Positions 1 through 8,882 of a DNA stretch of 64,000 bases are shown in pieces. Position 1 is the stretch's first letter, and each line of letters begins with the position of its first letter. The translations under genes and the position numbers were made by a program. The DNA is taken from assembly GCA_964458705.1 (NCBI GenBank), contig CAYWKD010000015.1, forward strand, positions 13,665 through 77,664, written 5' to 3'. The DNA is from JAAUTG01 sp964458705 (GTDB lineage: Bacteria > Bacteroidota > Bacteroidia > Chitinophagales > Saprospiraceae). The notes under the pieces were generated by a model. That model was not told the DNA's origin. It worked only from the letters and a program-made list of their open reading frames with translations, and searched no databases.

Positions 1-75
1 ATTTACACAGCCTACACTGTGTTCGAGGTGTGGTTTATGACGAAACTTGCTAAATGGAAACCTACTGATGATTAA
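1..75 (+). CDS. 3' end of a truncated coding region, unidentified
   Basis: An open frame enters from the left edge and ends at a TAA at 73-75, giving 24 residues that finish KLAKWKPTDD. The aromatic and aliphatic stretch before a basic tail (YTAYTVFEVWFMTKLAKWK) would suit the last membrane helix and cytoplasmic tail of a membrane protein, but the fragment is too short to name. It converges on the nucleotidyltransferase gene, whose stop lies 14 bases further on. It could also be chance open frame. Confidence 0.35.
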   Translation: MYTAYTVFEVWFMTKLAKWKPTDD

Positions 76-89
76 TGTTCTATCTTTAT

Positions 90-1085
90 TCAGCTAAAGT
101 CAATTTCTGTATTATCACCAATATTTAAACTCTGCCGAAAACCAGTGATAGCAGTGTCATTACCAATGATAGAATGACGTAATACAGCCTCCTTAATGGA
201 TGCAAAGTTCCCAATTATAGAATCTTTTAGAATAGCAGATTCGATGCGGGCGTTATTGCCAATGGTAACATGTGGACCTATAATGGAGTCTTGGATAAAG
301 CAGTCTTTACCAATATTTACAGGATCTATGATGATTGTATTATTGTAGGACGGCAGATTAAAAGAGGCAAACCCACCTCTTTCTAGTAGTAGAGAATTTG
401 TTTTTAACAATACTTCATATTTTCCGCAATCATACCAATTATCTACTTTTATGGTACCAAGTTGAACACCATATTCAACCATTCGCATCAGTGCATCTGT
501 CAAAGGAAATTCTCCATCGGTTTGAATATTATTCTTTATAATAAATTCTAGTGCATCTATTAATACAGAGACTTCCCGAATTTTGTAGAATCCAACCATT
601 GCCATGTTTGATTTTGGAATTTTAGGCTTCTCAACTAGTCGAACTGCAAAACCTTCATCATCCAACTCTACTACTCCAAACTCTCGAGGATTATCTACTT
701 CTTGGATACCCAAGCAGGAAAAAGAAGAGTTTACGACTTTACTAAAATCAGCATCTATAATAGTGTCACCGTAAAAAATAAACACTTCATCTTCCCCCCT
801 AATCTTATCTCTTGCCGTCCATATAGCATGACCAGAACCCTGCCTTGACTCTTGAACAACGTATTCCTTATGCAAATGCGGATAGGCTGACTCTACATAG
901 TTTTTGATTTTTTCGCCTAAATAGCCAATAACAAATACAAATTCACTTACACCCACCGCTGAGAGTTGGTCTATAATAAAAGAAATAATCGGCTTTCCTG
1001 CAACAGGAATAAGAGGCTTAGGTTGTGTGTAGGTATGTGGACGCAGCTTTGTGCCTGCACCTGCTACTGGAATGATTGCCTTCAT
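90..1085 (-). CDS. Sugar-1-phosphate nucleotidyltransferase with left-handed beta-helix tail
   Basis: This 331-residue protein should couple a sugar-1-phosphate to an NTP, giving an NDP-sugar for cell-envelope polysaccharide. The N-terminus has the Rossmann-like nucleotide motif GAGTKLRPHT (residues 9-18) followed by QPKPLIPVAGKPII, and a metal-binding YGDT near residue 106. From about residue 250 there are hexapeptide-type repeats (IGKDCFI, IGPHVTI, IGNNARI), forming a parallel beta-helix as in RmlA-long, GlmU-type or archaeal Sugar-1-P transferases. The ATG at 1083-1085 is the natural start. It stands alone, so the sugar and base specificity cannot be read from context; thymidylyl- or uridylyl-transferase are both possible. 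Confidence 0.85.
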   Translation of the reverse strand: MKAIIPVAGAGTKLRPHTYTQPKPLIPVAGKPIISFIIDQLSAVGVSEFVFVIGYLGEKIKNYVESAYPHLHKEYVVQESRQGSGHAIWTARDKIRGEDEVFIFYGDTIIDADFSKVVNSSFSCLGIQEVDNPREFGVVELDDEGFAVRLVEKPKIPKSNMAMVGFYKIREVSVLIDALEFIIKNNIQTDGEFPLTDALMRMVEYGVQLGTIKVDNWYDCGKYEVLLKTNSLLLERGGFASFNLPSYNNTIIIDPVNIGKDCFIQDSIIGPHVTIGNNARIESAILKDSIIGNFASIKEAVLRHSIIGNDTAITGFRQSLNIGDNTEIDFS

Positions 1086-1269
1086 AATGAAAAAGTCGTT
1101 TTCTTTTAAGTGCTAATATATTCTTTTTTAATTACAGACATAACTTATCAATACAGGAGTTACATTTAAAGACATAAACTATTTTGGAAATCTGTTTTCG
1201 TTCAGGCTATTTAATGGTTAAAAAAACTAATGAGCTACTCAATTTGTAGTATTGAAAATAAATTTAGCA

Positions 1270-1620
1270 ATGGCAAAGAAGAAAAACGAGCGCATCGGAA
1301 CGGTTTATTCTACTAATCCTGACTACAGTTACATCCATGAAGATGAATTAGAAGAAACAGAGGATTTATCTGCCAATCAGCAAAAGTTGCGTGTAATGAT
1401 TGATCGAAAAAAGCGAAGAGGAAAGGAGGTTACACTTGTAACTGGATTTGAAGGCACTAAAGAAACTTTGAAGGAGTTGGGCAAAATGCTAAAAAGTAAG
1501 TGTGGCGTGGGAGGAAGTGTGAAAGATGGCGAAATCATCATTCAGGGTAACTTCAAGGAAAAAATAATCGATTTACTAAAGTCAGAAGGCTATACCAACA
1601 CAAAAGGAGTGGGCGGTTGA
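1270..1620 (+). CDS. SUI1/eIF1-like translation factor (YciH family)
   Basis: This is a 116-residue basic protein of the SUI1 family, the bacterial relatives of eukaryotic eIF1. The SUI1 domain fills the C-terminal half: basic RKKRRGKEVTLVTGFEG, then a KCGVGGSVKDGEIIIQG segment (the characteristic GCGG-like turn) and a final helix. The family is thought to act on start-site fidelity on the 30S subunit; its role in Bacteroidota is not settled. The ATG at 1270 is preferred to an in-frame TTG at 1252, because it gives the usual short MAKKK start. Confidence 0.85.
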   Translation: MAKKKNERIGTVYSTNPDYSYIHEDELEETEDLSANQQKLRVMIDRKKRRGKEVTLVTGFEGTKETLKELGKMLKSKCGVGGSVKDGEIIIQGNFKEKIIDLLKSEGYTNTKGVGG

Positions 1621-1680
1621 CAATGTTACGGAAACTCAAGACGTTATAAACGAAAGTATCATTATCAATTAGCAACATCC

Positions 1681-2382
1681 ATGAAGAAGGTAATTTGGAG
1701 TCTATTTTTATCCCTTTTTATTTATGCTGCTCAAGCACAACTGGGCTTCTCAGCAGGCTATTCTAATTTTAACTTCGATAATTGGGAAACGCAAGTGCAG
1801 CAATCCTATGGAAACACTTCCCAGTTGTTCGAGTTGGGTACTAGAATAGGTGTTAATTATCGCTTGCCACTTAAGAACATACGACTTGAATTTTTGCCGA
1901 GCATTGAATATGCTACTGCTTTATCTTCTACGTTCAAAAGCACAGAACTGGGGCAACCCCTAAGTGAAACATATGATTTAAATATATTTGGTTCTTATCT
2001 CAAGACTAAAGTTTATCCATTTTCATTTAAAGCAGATTGTACCTGCCCAACCTTTCATCAAGGTGGACAGCTATTTGAAAAAGGCTTTTTCTTGATGGGA
2101 ATCGTAGGCGTTGAAAGGGTGGCAACTCAGTACGCACTTGAAGGAAGTGATAAATCCAAGACAATAAAACATAACGAATGGCGACCTTCACTCGGTGGCG
2201 GTTTAGGGCTTGATATTGGTTTATCTGATTTTCTGACGCTCTCTCCTTTTGCTACGGCTCAGTTTTCAAAAGATTTTAATGGCGAACATCTGTTTCCAGA
2301 AAGCAGCGAACAAGATAGCTTATCAAACTTACTTCAAATATTTGGGGGTATCAATATTATCATTCAATTTAGAAGATACTAA
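1681..2382 (+). CDS. Secreted outer-membrane beta-barrel-type protein
   Basis: The 233-residue product has a clear signal peptide (MKKVIWSLFLSLFIYAAQAQ, cleavage after residue about 19). It is followed by alternating hydrophobic/polar strands rich in Gly and Tyr and ends in IIIQFRRY, a terminal strand with a final aromatic residue, as in small outer-membrane barrels. A CTCP pair near the middle may form a disulfide. No enzymatic motif is visible. It lies 60 bases after the SUI1-like gene and 52 bases before a lipoprotein gene, so the three may share a transcript. Specific function unknown. Confidence 0.65.
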   Translation: MKKVIWSLFLSLFIYAAQAQLGFSAGYSNFNFDNWETQVQQSYGNTSQLFELGTRIGVNYRLPLKNIRLEFLPSIEYATALSSTFKSTELGQPLSETYDLNIFGSYLKTKVYPFSFKADCTCPTFHQGGQLFEKGFFLMGIVGVERVATQYALEGSDKSKTIKHNEWRPSLGGGLGLDIGLSDFLTLSPFATAQFSKDFNGEHLFPESSEQDSLSNLLQIFGGINIIIQFRRY

Positions 2383-2434
2383 ATATTTACCACATCATCA
2401 ATCCTTTAATCAATCGAGTGTCAAAACTAATCTC

Positions 2435-3022
2435 ATGAATAAAAACTTTCAATTCTATTTGTGTATAGTACTTGCAATATTTATGACAAGTTGTAAATCG
2501 AAATCAAAATTACAGCAAACGAACAAGCAGGAAACTGAAAACATTGATCCCAGTGAAATAAAATCTACCTTTTCTTTTTCTGATAGCGATACAAGTCAAA
2601 TTATCATATTGGATGATGAACTGGCTGATGCCATCGTCGTTGCTAGTATTCAAAAAATGGAATGCTATGGTAATTGTCCTGTCTTTGAAGCAAAAATTTT
2701 CTCAAATGGTTTAGTGCTTTTCGATGGCAAAAAGAATACAAGTCGCATAGGACTATACGAGGCGTACATGCTTAAAAGCCAAATAGATAGCATCATGACA
2801 CAAGCAGAGAACATTGATTTTTTTAACTTGAACGCAAGTTATCCATTAGATGGGAAAAAGCTCCATGAGTTACCAAGCACTATTTTTTACGTCAAGCAAG
2901 ACGAACGTGAGAGAGAGGTTTTGAATAATCATGGCGCACCAAAGCAGCTCAAAATATATGAATCCATGTTCTTAAATATGCTAGATCGGCTCGACTGGCG
3001 ACCAGTTGCTGAATTGGACTAG
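2435..3022 (+). CDS. Lipoprotein with DUF6438-like domain
   Basis: Starting at the ATG at 2435 the product is 195 residues and opens with a lipoprotein signal peptide (FYLCIVLAIFMTSC, lipid-attached Cys about residue 20). An upstream start at 2249 would overlap the preceding gene by over 130 bases and bury the signal peptide, so I reject it. The body has the pattern ECYGNCPVFEAKIFSNG followed by an helical segment and a second strand pair, which resembles DUF6438 (GxCPxY-type) proteins. Function unknown; likely tethered to a membrane facing the periplasm or cell surface. Confidence 0.7.
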   Translation: MNKNFQFYLCIVLAIFMTSCKSKSKLQQTNKQETENIDPSEIKSTFSFSDSDTSQIIILDDELADAIVVASIQKMECYGNCPVFEAKIFSNGLVLFDGKKNTSRIGLYEAYMLKSQIDSIMTQAENIDFFNLNASYPLDGKKLHELPSTIFYVKQDEREREVLNNHGAPKQLKIYESMFLNMLDRLDWRPVAELD

Positions 3023-3132
3023 AAATGAAACCAACTATTAATTGATGGCTGGTATGGCTATTCAACTTAGAATTACTGTAAGTGAACACTTTTGTTAATT
3101 CTAAGTTAGATGAAAGATCAATCAAGTATGTA

Positions 3133-3633
3133 ATGCTGTACTATTTTATAAGTTTGGGAACTAATGTGCATCCAGAGCAAAATGTCATTTACATGATGGA
3201 CGCTTTACTCAAAATATCACCAACGGTAGAAATCAGCAGCATTATTAAAACAGAAGCAGTTGGCTTTAATAGCAATAGTTACTTCTTGAATTTGGTGGTC
3301 AGAATTTTCTCTAGCTACTCCGCTGCTGAATTAAAAAATAAATTAGTTCATGTTGAGACGCAACTGGGAAGAGATAGAACTGACCCTAATCGAAAGTTAA
3401 AGGATCGCCCAGCCGATTTAGATATTTTATTTTCAATGACACAAGATCAGTTATACATTGATAAGACTTTAATCCCTGATGAAAAGTACGTTCGTCCAAG
3501 TGTGATAGAACTGCTACACTATCTTGATCTCAACAGTGATGAATCACCATTAATCGAAGAAGAGCGAATTTCCTTGCTTTATCAAAATCAATTGATTGGT
3601 AAAACTCCTTTTACGCTTCAACAAAAAGAGTAG
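3133..3633 (+). CDS. folK: 2-amino-4-hydroxy-6-hydroxymethyldihydropteridine pyrophosphokinase (HPPK)
   Basis: HPPK transfers pyrophosphate from ATP to 6-hydroxymethyl-dihydropterin, the step before dihydropteroate synthase in folate synthesis. The 166-residue protein (from ATG 3133) begins YFISLGTN, carries the QLGRDR segment, and has the family signature KDRPADLDILF with the two Mg2+-binding Asp residues. A GTG start at 3082 would add 17 residues before the first beta strand and is less likely. The next gene downstream is a PTR1-type pteridine reductase, so this is a pterin/folate cluster. Confidence 0.93.
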   Translation: MLYYFISLGTNVHPEQNVIYMMDALLKISPTVEISSIIKTEAVGFNSNSYFLNLVVRIFSSYSAAELKNKLVHVETQLGRDRTDPNRKLKDRPADLDILFSMTQDQLYIDKTLIPDEKYVRPSVIELLHYLDLNSDESPLIEEERISLLYQNQLIGKTPFTLQQKE

Positions 3634-3675
3634 TGAAGCATAAGTAGATCGTAACAATTAGCTTAAAAATAATAA

Positions 3676-4443
3676 ATGAACACAACTAGAAATGAAACTG
3701 CCCTCATAACGGGTAGTGCCATCCGACTAGGAAAACATATTGCCCTAGCCTTAGCAGAACAAGGATATGACATTGCTATTCATTACAATTCCTCCACTAG
3801 TGCAGCACAAGAAACAGTAAAGCTGATTCAAAGCAAAGGTGCAAAGTGCGAGTTGTTCCAATATGATTTAACAGATGCAGAAAACATGAATGGCTTCATG
3901 GCTGATGTTAAAAATGCCTTTCCTAGCTTGTCAGTACTCGTAAATAGCGCTTCTGGCTACACGCAGGCAACTATTGCAAATACAACACCTACTGTATTTG
4001 ACACTCAATTTGCACTGAACCTGCGCGCTCCCTTCTTTTTGACACAAGCCTTTGCACAGCTAGTGGAAAAAGGTAATATCATTAATATTCTTGACAATAA
4101 AATAGGCTTTAATCAATATCAGTATGCTGCCTATCTTCTTGCTAAGAAAAGCTTAGTTGAACTCACAAAAATGGCAGCTGTCGAATTTGCTCCACGTATT
4201 CGAGTAAATGGTGTGGCACCAGGTGTCGTACTTCCTGCCTCCACTCGCAGTCAAGAATATATCGAATGGCGTTTGCAAAGCATCCCATTGCACATGCAGG
4301 GCAGTACTGAACATATTACGCAAGCCATTATTAGTTTATTGGATAATACCTTTATTACTGGACAATTCTTGACGGTGGACGGCGGCGAAAATATTGCTCA
4401 AATTGGCAGAAATGCTGGGGAGTTTGATCAAAAGAAAGTATGA
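3676..4443 (+). CDS. Short-chain reductase of the pteridine reductase (PTR1/FolM) type
   Basis: This 255-residue SDR is distinguished by the dinucleotide motif TGSAIRLG (12-19), with Arg17 where classical SDRs have Gly, and by Asp140 in place of the usual catalytic Ser. Asp140, Tyr153 and Lys157 are spaced +13 and +17, the same spacing as Asp181/Tyr194/Lys198 of Leishmania PTR1 (family knowledge). The predicted reaction is NADPH-dependent reduction of a dihydropterin or dihydrofolate. It follows folK by 42 bases and its TGA is immediately followed by the ATG of the next SDR gene, which supports a pterin role and co-translation. Confidence 0.82.
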   Translation: MNTTRNETALITGSAIRLGKHIALALAEQGYDIAIHYNSSTSAAQETVKLIQSKGAKCELFQYDLTDAENMNGFMADVKNAFPSLSVLVNSASGYTQATIANTTPTVFDTQFALNLRAPFFLTQAFAQLVEKGNIINILDNKIGFNQYQYAAYLLAKKSLVELTKMAAVEFAPRIRVNGVAPGVVLPASTRSQEYIEWRLQSIPLHMQGSTEHITQAIISLLDNTFITGQFLTVDGGENIAQIGRNAGEFDQKKV

Positions 4444-5238
4444 ATGCAAACATTCAAAAATAAATGGATTTGGATTACAGGAGCATCTTCTGGTTTAGGA
4501 GAAGCACTAGCTTATGCGTTTGCTAATGAGGGTGCAAACTTGATTCTTTCTAGCCGAAAACAAGAAGAATTAGAGCGTGTAAAAAGTAACTGTAATGAAC
4601 AAAGCCAAGTCATCATTCAAGTGTTGGATATGATGAAGCACGATCAGTTTCACTCAGTAACGAAGCAAGTGCTAGCGCAAACAGGAAGTATTGACCTACT
4701 CATCAATAATGCGGGCATCTCTCAGCGAGGACTGGTGAAGGATACACCACTAGAAGTTGACAAGCAGATCATGAATATTAACTACTTTGGCGCAATTGGT
4801 CTGACAAAAGCTGTTTTGCCAAGTATGTTAGAGCAGAAGTCAGGGCATATAATTGCAATGAGCAGTGTGGTGGGGTATGTGGGTACCCCCAACCGCTCTA
4901 CTTATGCTGCTTCAAAACATGCGCTACATGGTTTCTATGATTCCTTGCGAGCAGAAACGGTAGATCATGGTATAAAGATAAGCCTTATCTTACCTGGATA
5001 CATTAGAACGAATATCTCTTTTAATGCTGTAACAGCAGACGGTAGCCCTCAAAATAAAATGGATGATAAGCAAGCTAATGGACTGCTGCCCGAAGTCTTT
5101 GCAAAAAAAGCATTGAGAGGAATCAAGCGTGGCAAGCATGAAATATTGATTGGCAGGACGGAACTGATGGGTATTTATTTGAAACGCTTTTTTCCTAAAC
5201 TTCTAGCACGTATCATCAGCCGAATCAAAGTTACTTGA
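4444..5238 (+). CDS. Classical short-chain dehydrogenase/reductase (DHRS7-like)
   Basis: This is a 264-residue NAD(P)-dependent oxidoreductase with TGASSGLG (12-19), NNAG (88-91), a Ser near 141, and the Tyr154/Lys158 pair in STYAASKHAL. The C-terminal part is longer than in simple SDRs and ends with a basic segment (RFFPKLLARIISRIK) that may touch the membrane, as in DHRS7-type enzymes. The gene starts on the base after the stop of the PTR1-like gene, so they are almost surely one operon. The substrate cannot be inferred; unlike its neighbour it has the normal catalytic Ser and glycine-rich loop. Confidence 0.85.
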   Translation: MQTFKNKWIWITGASSGLGEALAYAFANEGANLILSSRKQEELERVKSNCNEQSQVIIQVLDMMKHDQFHSVTKQVLAQTGSIDLLINNAGISQRGLVKDTPLEVDKQIMNINYFGAIGLTKAVLPSMLEQKSGHIIAMSSVVGYVGTPNRSTYAASKHALHGFYDSLRAETVDHGIKISLILPGYIRTNISFNAVTADGSPQNKMDDKQANGLLPEVFAKKALRGIKRGKHEILIGRTELMGIYLKRFFPKLLARIISRIKVT

Positions 5239-5364
5239 ATCAAGCTATTATCAATAGCAAATGCGCTCACCAAGTCTTTACTAACTGTGGTATCAATGAA
5301 TTCTGAATTCCTTTACAGTAGCCAAAGAGGGAATATTCTCTTCAACAAAAAATTGCTTTTTTGC

Positions 5365-5372
5365 TACTTTTG
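5365..5372 (+). promoter_or_regulatory. TAnnTTTG -7 element at the MFS gene start
   Basis: TACTTTTG exactly matches the Bacteroidota -7 consensus TAnnTTTG. It ends three bases before the ATG of the MFS gene at 5376, so transcription from it would begin at or just inside the codon for Met1. No properly spaced TTG/TTTG -33 element is present, so it may be a chance match. Confidence 0.35.
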
Positions 5373-5375
5373 CGA

Positions 5376-6533
5376 ATGGAATTGAACTCATCCAAACTAT
5401 ACACATCGACTTTCTTAGTACTTTGTTCCAGCTATGCACTTTTCGCTGCAAGTTTCAATATGATTATACCAGAGTTACCAGCCTATCTGAGCAATCTCGG
5501 CGGTGAAGATTATAAAGGTCTTATCATTGCTTTATTTACATTAACGGCTGGGATTTCCAGACCTTTTAGCGGAAAACTGGCGGACACAATCGGAAGAAAA
5601 CCTGTAATGTACTTTGGGGTTGCAGTATGTGTGGTTTGTAGTTTGTTTTATCCTTTATTGACAAGTGTTTCAGGCTTTTTACTGCTTAGGCTAATACATG
5701 GATTTTCAACTGGTTTCAGCCCAACGGCGACTTCTGCTTATGTGGCAGATATAGTTCCTATACATCGAAGAGGAGAAGCGATGGGCATATTGGGAGTCAG
5801 TATGAATTTTGGGGCATCCATAGCACCTCCAATTGGATCATTTTTAGTGAATCTACAATCCATCAACCTCATGTTTTATATCTCCTCCATACTTGCATTA
5901 ATTTCCATGATCATTTTAATTCGGCTTCAAGAAACATTAGCACCGAAACGTGCTTTTCATCCCAGTATTTTGCGATTACAAAAAGATGAAATCGTCGAGC
6001 CACGAGCATTTTTGCCTGCTCTACTTTGCATAGTTGTTTACATAGGATTTGGCGTCATTGTAACTATTGTACCAGATCAAACAGTTTATTTAGGCATGAG
6101 TAATAAAGGGCTATTTTTTACTAGTTTTACGCTAATGTCGGTGCTTTCAAGGCTTATTGCTGGAAGACTATCGGATGTATATGGTCGAATTCCAATTACT
6201 CGTATTGCTATTATTTTGCTCTGTTTTTCCTATCTATTTATGGGTTTGTCCAATAGTCCGACATGGCTATTGATCGCTTCTGGTGCAGTTGGATTCTCAA
6301 TGGGTATTGCTGGCCCTGCTGTTTTTGCTTGGGCAATTGATCGAAGTGAAGATAAACGACGTGGAAGAGCTTTGGCTACCGTATTTATTGGCTTGGAAAT
6401 TGCTATTGGTTTTGGAGCATTGTTTGGAGCATTCATGTATGACAATAACCCTCAAAATTTTGCCCACACTTTCTTTTGGGTCGCAGCAATTACAACTGCT
6501 GGTATTTTTATACTTCAAGGCAAAAGAGAGTAA
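5376..6533 (+). CDS. Major facilitator superfamily transporter (drug/solute efflux type)
   Basis: This 385-residue integral membrane protein has about 12 hydrophobic segments. MFS motif A occurs in both halves, GKLADTIGRKP after TM2 and GRLSDVYGRIP after TM8, typical of DHA1-type H+ antiporters. The second half reads GFSMGIAGPAVFAWAID, also MFS-like. The ATG at 5376 is chosen over a TTG at 5361, which lies inside a promoter-like sequence. The substrate is unknown; it stands between the SDR cluster and a reductase gene with 122 and 101 bases either side, so it is probably transcribed on its own. Confidence 0.88.
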   Translation: MELNSSKLYTSTFLVLCSSYALFAASFNMIIPELPAYLSNLGGEDYKGLIIALFTLTAGISRPFSGKLADTIGRKPVMYFGVAVCVVCSLFYPLLTSVSGFLLLRLIHGFSTGFSPTATSAYVADIVPIHRRGEAMGILGVSMNFGASIAPPIGSFLVNLQSINLMFYISSILALISMIILIRLQETLAPKRAFHPSILRLQKDEIVEPRAFLPALLCIVVYIGFGVIVTIVPDQTVYLGMSNKGLFFTSFTLMSVLSRLIAGRLSDVYGRIPITRIAIILLCFSYLFMGLSNSPTWLLIASGAVGFSMGIAGPAVFAWAIDRSEDKRRGRALATVFIGLEIAIGFGALFGAFMYDNNPQNFAHTFFWVAAITTAGIFILQGKRE

Positions 6534-6634
6534 CAATTTCAATAATATCTTTCAATTGATACAGTACGATCCAATGATTTGAACCCAATCAATCAAAAAT
6601 GGTTAAAAGCATGAATATAAAATAACTACTATAC

Positions 6635-7735
6635 ATGTCAAATCATCAATTTTATAAATTAAAAGTAAAATCAATCACTCCTCAAACTGCTGAAGCTGCA
6701 ACGGTTGCATTTGAGGTATCTAATGAGTTGCGCCAGACCTTTAGCTATCAGCAAGGTCAATATTTGACCTTAAAATTTGATATTAATAATAAGGAAGAGC
6801 GCAGAGCTTACTCTATGAGCAGTAGCCCTTTAGAGCAAGAAATTGCTGTAACCGTCAAGAAAGTAAAGGGAGGTGTCGTATCCAATTATATGAATGAAAT
6901 GCTCAAAGCAGGCATGGAGGTAGAAGTAATGCCACCACAAGGAAACTTTTTTACAGCATTAAATCCCGAAGTATCAAAAACTTATTATTTATTTGGCGCA
7001 GGAAGTGGAATCACGCCATTGATGTCTATTCTAAAAACAATACTTGAGCAAGAGCCTAAAAGTAGTATTTATCTACTTTATGGTAATCGAGATGAAGATA
7101 ACATTATTTTCAAAGAAGAGCTAAATGCTCTTGAAAAGCGATATGTTGGTCAATTCAAGGTCGTCCATACTTTGAGCCAGCCAAAACGAGAAAAAGCAAA
7201 AGGACTAGGCAGCTTATTTTCAAAAGGAAAAATCAGTTGGGAAGGGAAAGTAGGACGTATTAGTGCCAATATGATAAATGACTTTTTGAAAGAGTACCCA
7301 GCAAATAGTGAACAAGTTGAATATTTCATCTGCGGACCTGGAGACATGATCGCTAAAGTTGAAAGAACGCTAATCAATCGCAATATTCCTTCAGATAATA
7401 TCCATGTTGAACATTTTACCTCTACCTTAGCGGAGGAAGACAAAGTAGCAGGAGCAGATGGAGCATCTGTAACCGCCCATTTGAACGGTAGCACGATAGT
7501 CGTAACTGTTCCGAGCAAAAAAACAATATTGGAGACCTTGATTAGTGAAGGCTACGATCCGCCCTATTCCTGCACTTCGGGTGCTTGCTCTACTTGTCTA
7601 GCGAAAGTAATCAAAGGAGAAGTAAAAATGGACGTTCACTATGCACTTGATGATGATGAAGTTGCAGAGGGTTTCATTCTGACCTGCCAGTCGCACCCTG
7701 CTTCGAGTGAAGTAGAAATTACTTATGAAGTGTGA
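6635..7735 (+). CDS. Ferredoxin-NADP reductase-like flavoprotein with C-terminal [2Fe-2S] domain (PaaE/HmpX type)
   Basis: The 366-residue protein passes electrons from NAD(P)H via FAD to a plant-type ferredoxin domain. The FAD domain has RAYS (57-60) and the nucleotide domain GAGSGITP (121-128). The C-terminus carries Cys313, Cys318 and Cys321 (C-x4-C-x2-C) and Cys351, the ligands of a [2Fe-2S] cluster. The order FAD, NAD, ferredoxin and an insertion rich in Lys near residue 185 match PaaE, the reductase of phenylacetyl-CoA epoxidase. No paaABCD genes are here, so it may serve another oxygenase or a desaturase. Confidence 0.88.
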   Translation: MSNHQFYKLKVKSITPQTAEAATVAFEVSNELRQTFSYQQGQYLTLKFDINNKEERRAYSMSSSPLEQEIAVTVKKVKGGVVSNYMNEMLKAGMEVEVMPPQGNFFTALNPEVSKTYYLFGAGSGITPLMSILKTILEQEPKSSIYLLYGNRDEDNIIFKEELNALEKRYVGQFKVVHTLSQPKREKAKGLGSLFSKGKISWEGKVGRISANMINDFLKEYPANSEQVEYFICGPGDMIAKVERTLINRNIPSDNIHVEHFTSTLAEEDKVAGADGASVTAHLNGSTIVVTVPSKKTILETLISEGYDPPYSCTSGACSTCLAKVIKGEVKMDVHYALDDDEVAEGFILTCQSHPASSEVEITYEV

Positions 7736-7784
7736 TCGGCAGATCAAGTATTTATTTGCAACCAAGACTTTACAAAGCAGAAAA

Positions 7785-8726
7785 ATGAGTTTGACAAGAC
7801 GAAAATTACTCGCCAACTTAACCGCACTAGGGGGAGCAGTTGTACTTCCTAATGCGGCATTTAGTCAGCCGCAAACTACAATTAAACGGCACAATTTTAA
7901 ATTCTGCCTGAACACGAGTACCATTATGGGGCAAAATTTAGGTATCGTGAAAGAAATTGAGACGGCAGCAACAGCAGGCTTTGATGGCATCGAAATTTGG
8001 ATTAATACACTCGAAAAATATCTCCAAGAAGGTAATAATCTTTCTGATCTAAAAAAGCGACTGGATGATCTAGGCTTGAAAGTAGAAAATGCTATTGGTT
8101 TTGCTGCTTGGATTGTGGACAATAACGACAGGCGTTCTGCTGCGCTAGAACAAGCTAAGCGAGAAATGGATATGTTGGCTCAAATTGGATGCCATCGCAT
8201 AGCTGCGCCACCTGCTGGAGCGACTGATAAAGCAGGTTTAGATTTGATAAGTGCTGGTGAGCGTTTTCGGGCTTTAGTAGAATTAGGAGAAGCAATGGAG
8301 GTCCTTCCACAATTAGAAGTATGGGGTTTTTCAAAGAACTTAAGTAAATTAAGTGAAGTGCTTTTTGTAGCTGCTGAATGTGGTCATCCTAAAACACGCA
8401 TCCTACCTGACGCTTATCATTTATTCAAGGGTGGGTCTGATTTTGACGGTTTAAAATTGATGAGCAAAGAGTCAGTCGAGATTTTTCATATCAATGATTA
8501 TCCTGATAATGTTAGCAGAAAAAATATCGGCGATCAAGATCGAGTGTATCCTGGAGAAGGCGTTGCTCCATTATCGGGTATGTTAAGTGATCTGCATTCC
8601 CAAGAGGAATCAACCATCCTGTCGTTAGAGTTATTCAACAGAGATTATTGGAAGCAAGACGCATTAGAGGTGGCAAAAACTGGGCTGAGGAAAATGAAAG
8701 AAACTGTTGAAAAGGCATTGTCGTAA
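7785..8726 (+). CDS. Tat-exported sugar phosphate isomerase/epimerase-like TIM-barrel protein
   Basis: From ATG 7785 the 313-residue protein begins with a Tat signal (LTRRKLLANLTALGGAVVL, cleavage near AAFS-Q). Its body is an AP-endonuclease-2/xylose-isomerase-like TIM barrel, with GFDGIEIWIN near the start, a metal-site region ILPDAYHLF, EIFHINDYP, and LSLELFNRDYW near the end. Such proteins isomerise or epimerise sugars in the periplasm, or act in inositol and sugar-acid catabolism. An upstream ATG at 7725 overlaps the preceding gene and would hide the twin-Arg signal. Exact substrate unknown. Confidence 0.82.
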   Translation: MSLTRRKLLANLTALGGAVVLPNAAFSQPQTTIKRHNFKFCLNTSTIMGQNLGIVKEIETAATAGFDGIEIWINTLEKYLQEGNNLSDLKKRLDDLGLKVENAIGFAAWIVDNNDRRSAALEQAKREMDMLAQIGCHRIAAPPAGATDKAGLDLISAGERFRALVELGEAMEVLPQLEVWGFSKNLSKLSEVLFVAAECGHPKTRILPDAYHLFKGGSDFDGLKLMSKESVEIFHINDYPDNVSRKNIGDQDRVYPGEGVAPLSGMLSDLHSQEESTILSLELFNRDYWKQDALEVAKTGLRKMKETVEKALS

Positions 8727-8820
8727 GTTCCTACTCACTACAAGTAAAAATTGATTTGCTACCTTTTAGGTAAATATTTAGGATAACTATCAACAAAGGT
8801 AGAAGTAAGATTTTAAGGGA

Positions 8821-8854
8821 AGATTTCCGAAGGTTTGGAAACCTTCGGAAATCT
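8821..8854. terminator. Perfect 16-bp inverted repeat between convergent genes
   Basis: Arms 8821-8836 (AGATTTCCGAAGGTTT) and 8839-8854 are exact reverse complements separated by GG. It sits between the stop of the TIM-barrel gene on + and the stop of the transaldolase gene on -. There is no T-run on either side, so it would work either as a bidirectional terminator of an uncommon kind or as a 3'-end stabilising hairpin. Confidence 0.6.
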
Positions 8855-8882
8855 AATAATCTTGAACTTAGCTATCAAATCC

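Noticed and set aside
2249..2434. N-terminal extension of the DUF6438-like lipoprotein
   Set aside because: It overlaps the upstream barrel gene for more than 130 bases and would bury a clear lipoprotein signal peptide; start moved to 2435.
7725..7784. N-terminal extension of the TIM-barrel protein
   Set aside because: It overlaps the preceding gene and hides the Tat signal that starts at 7785.
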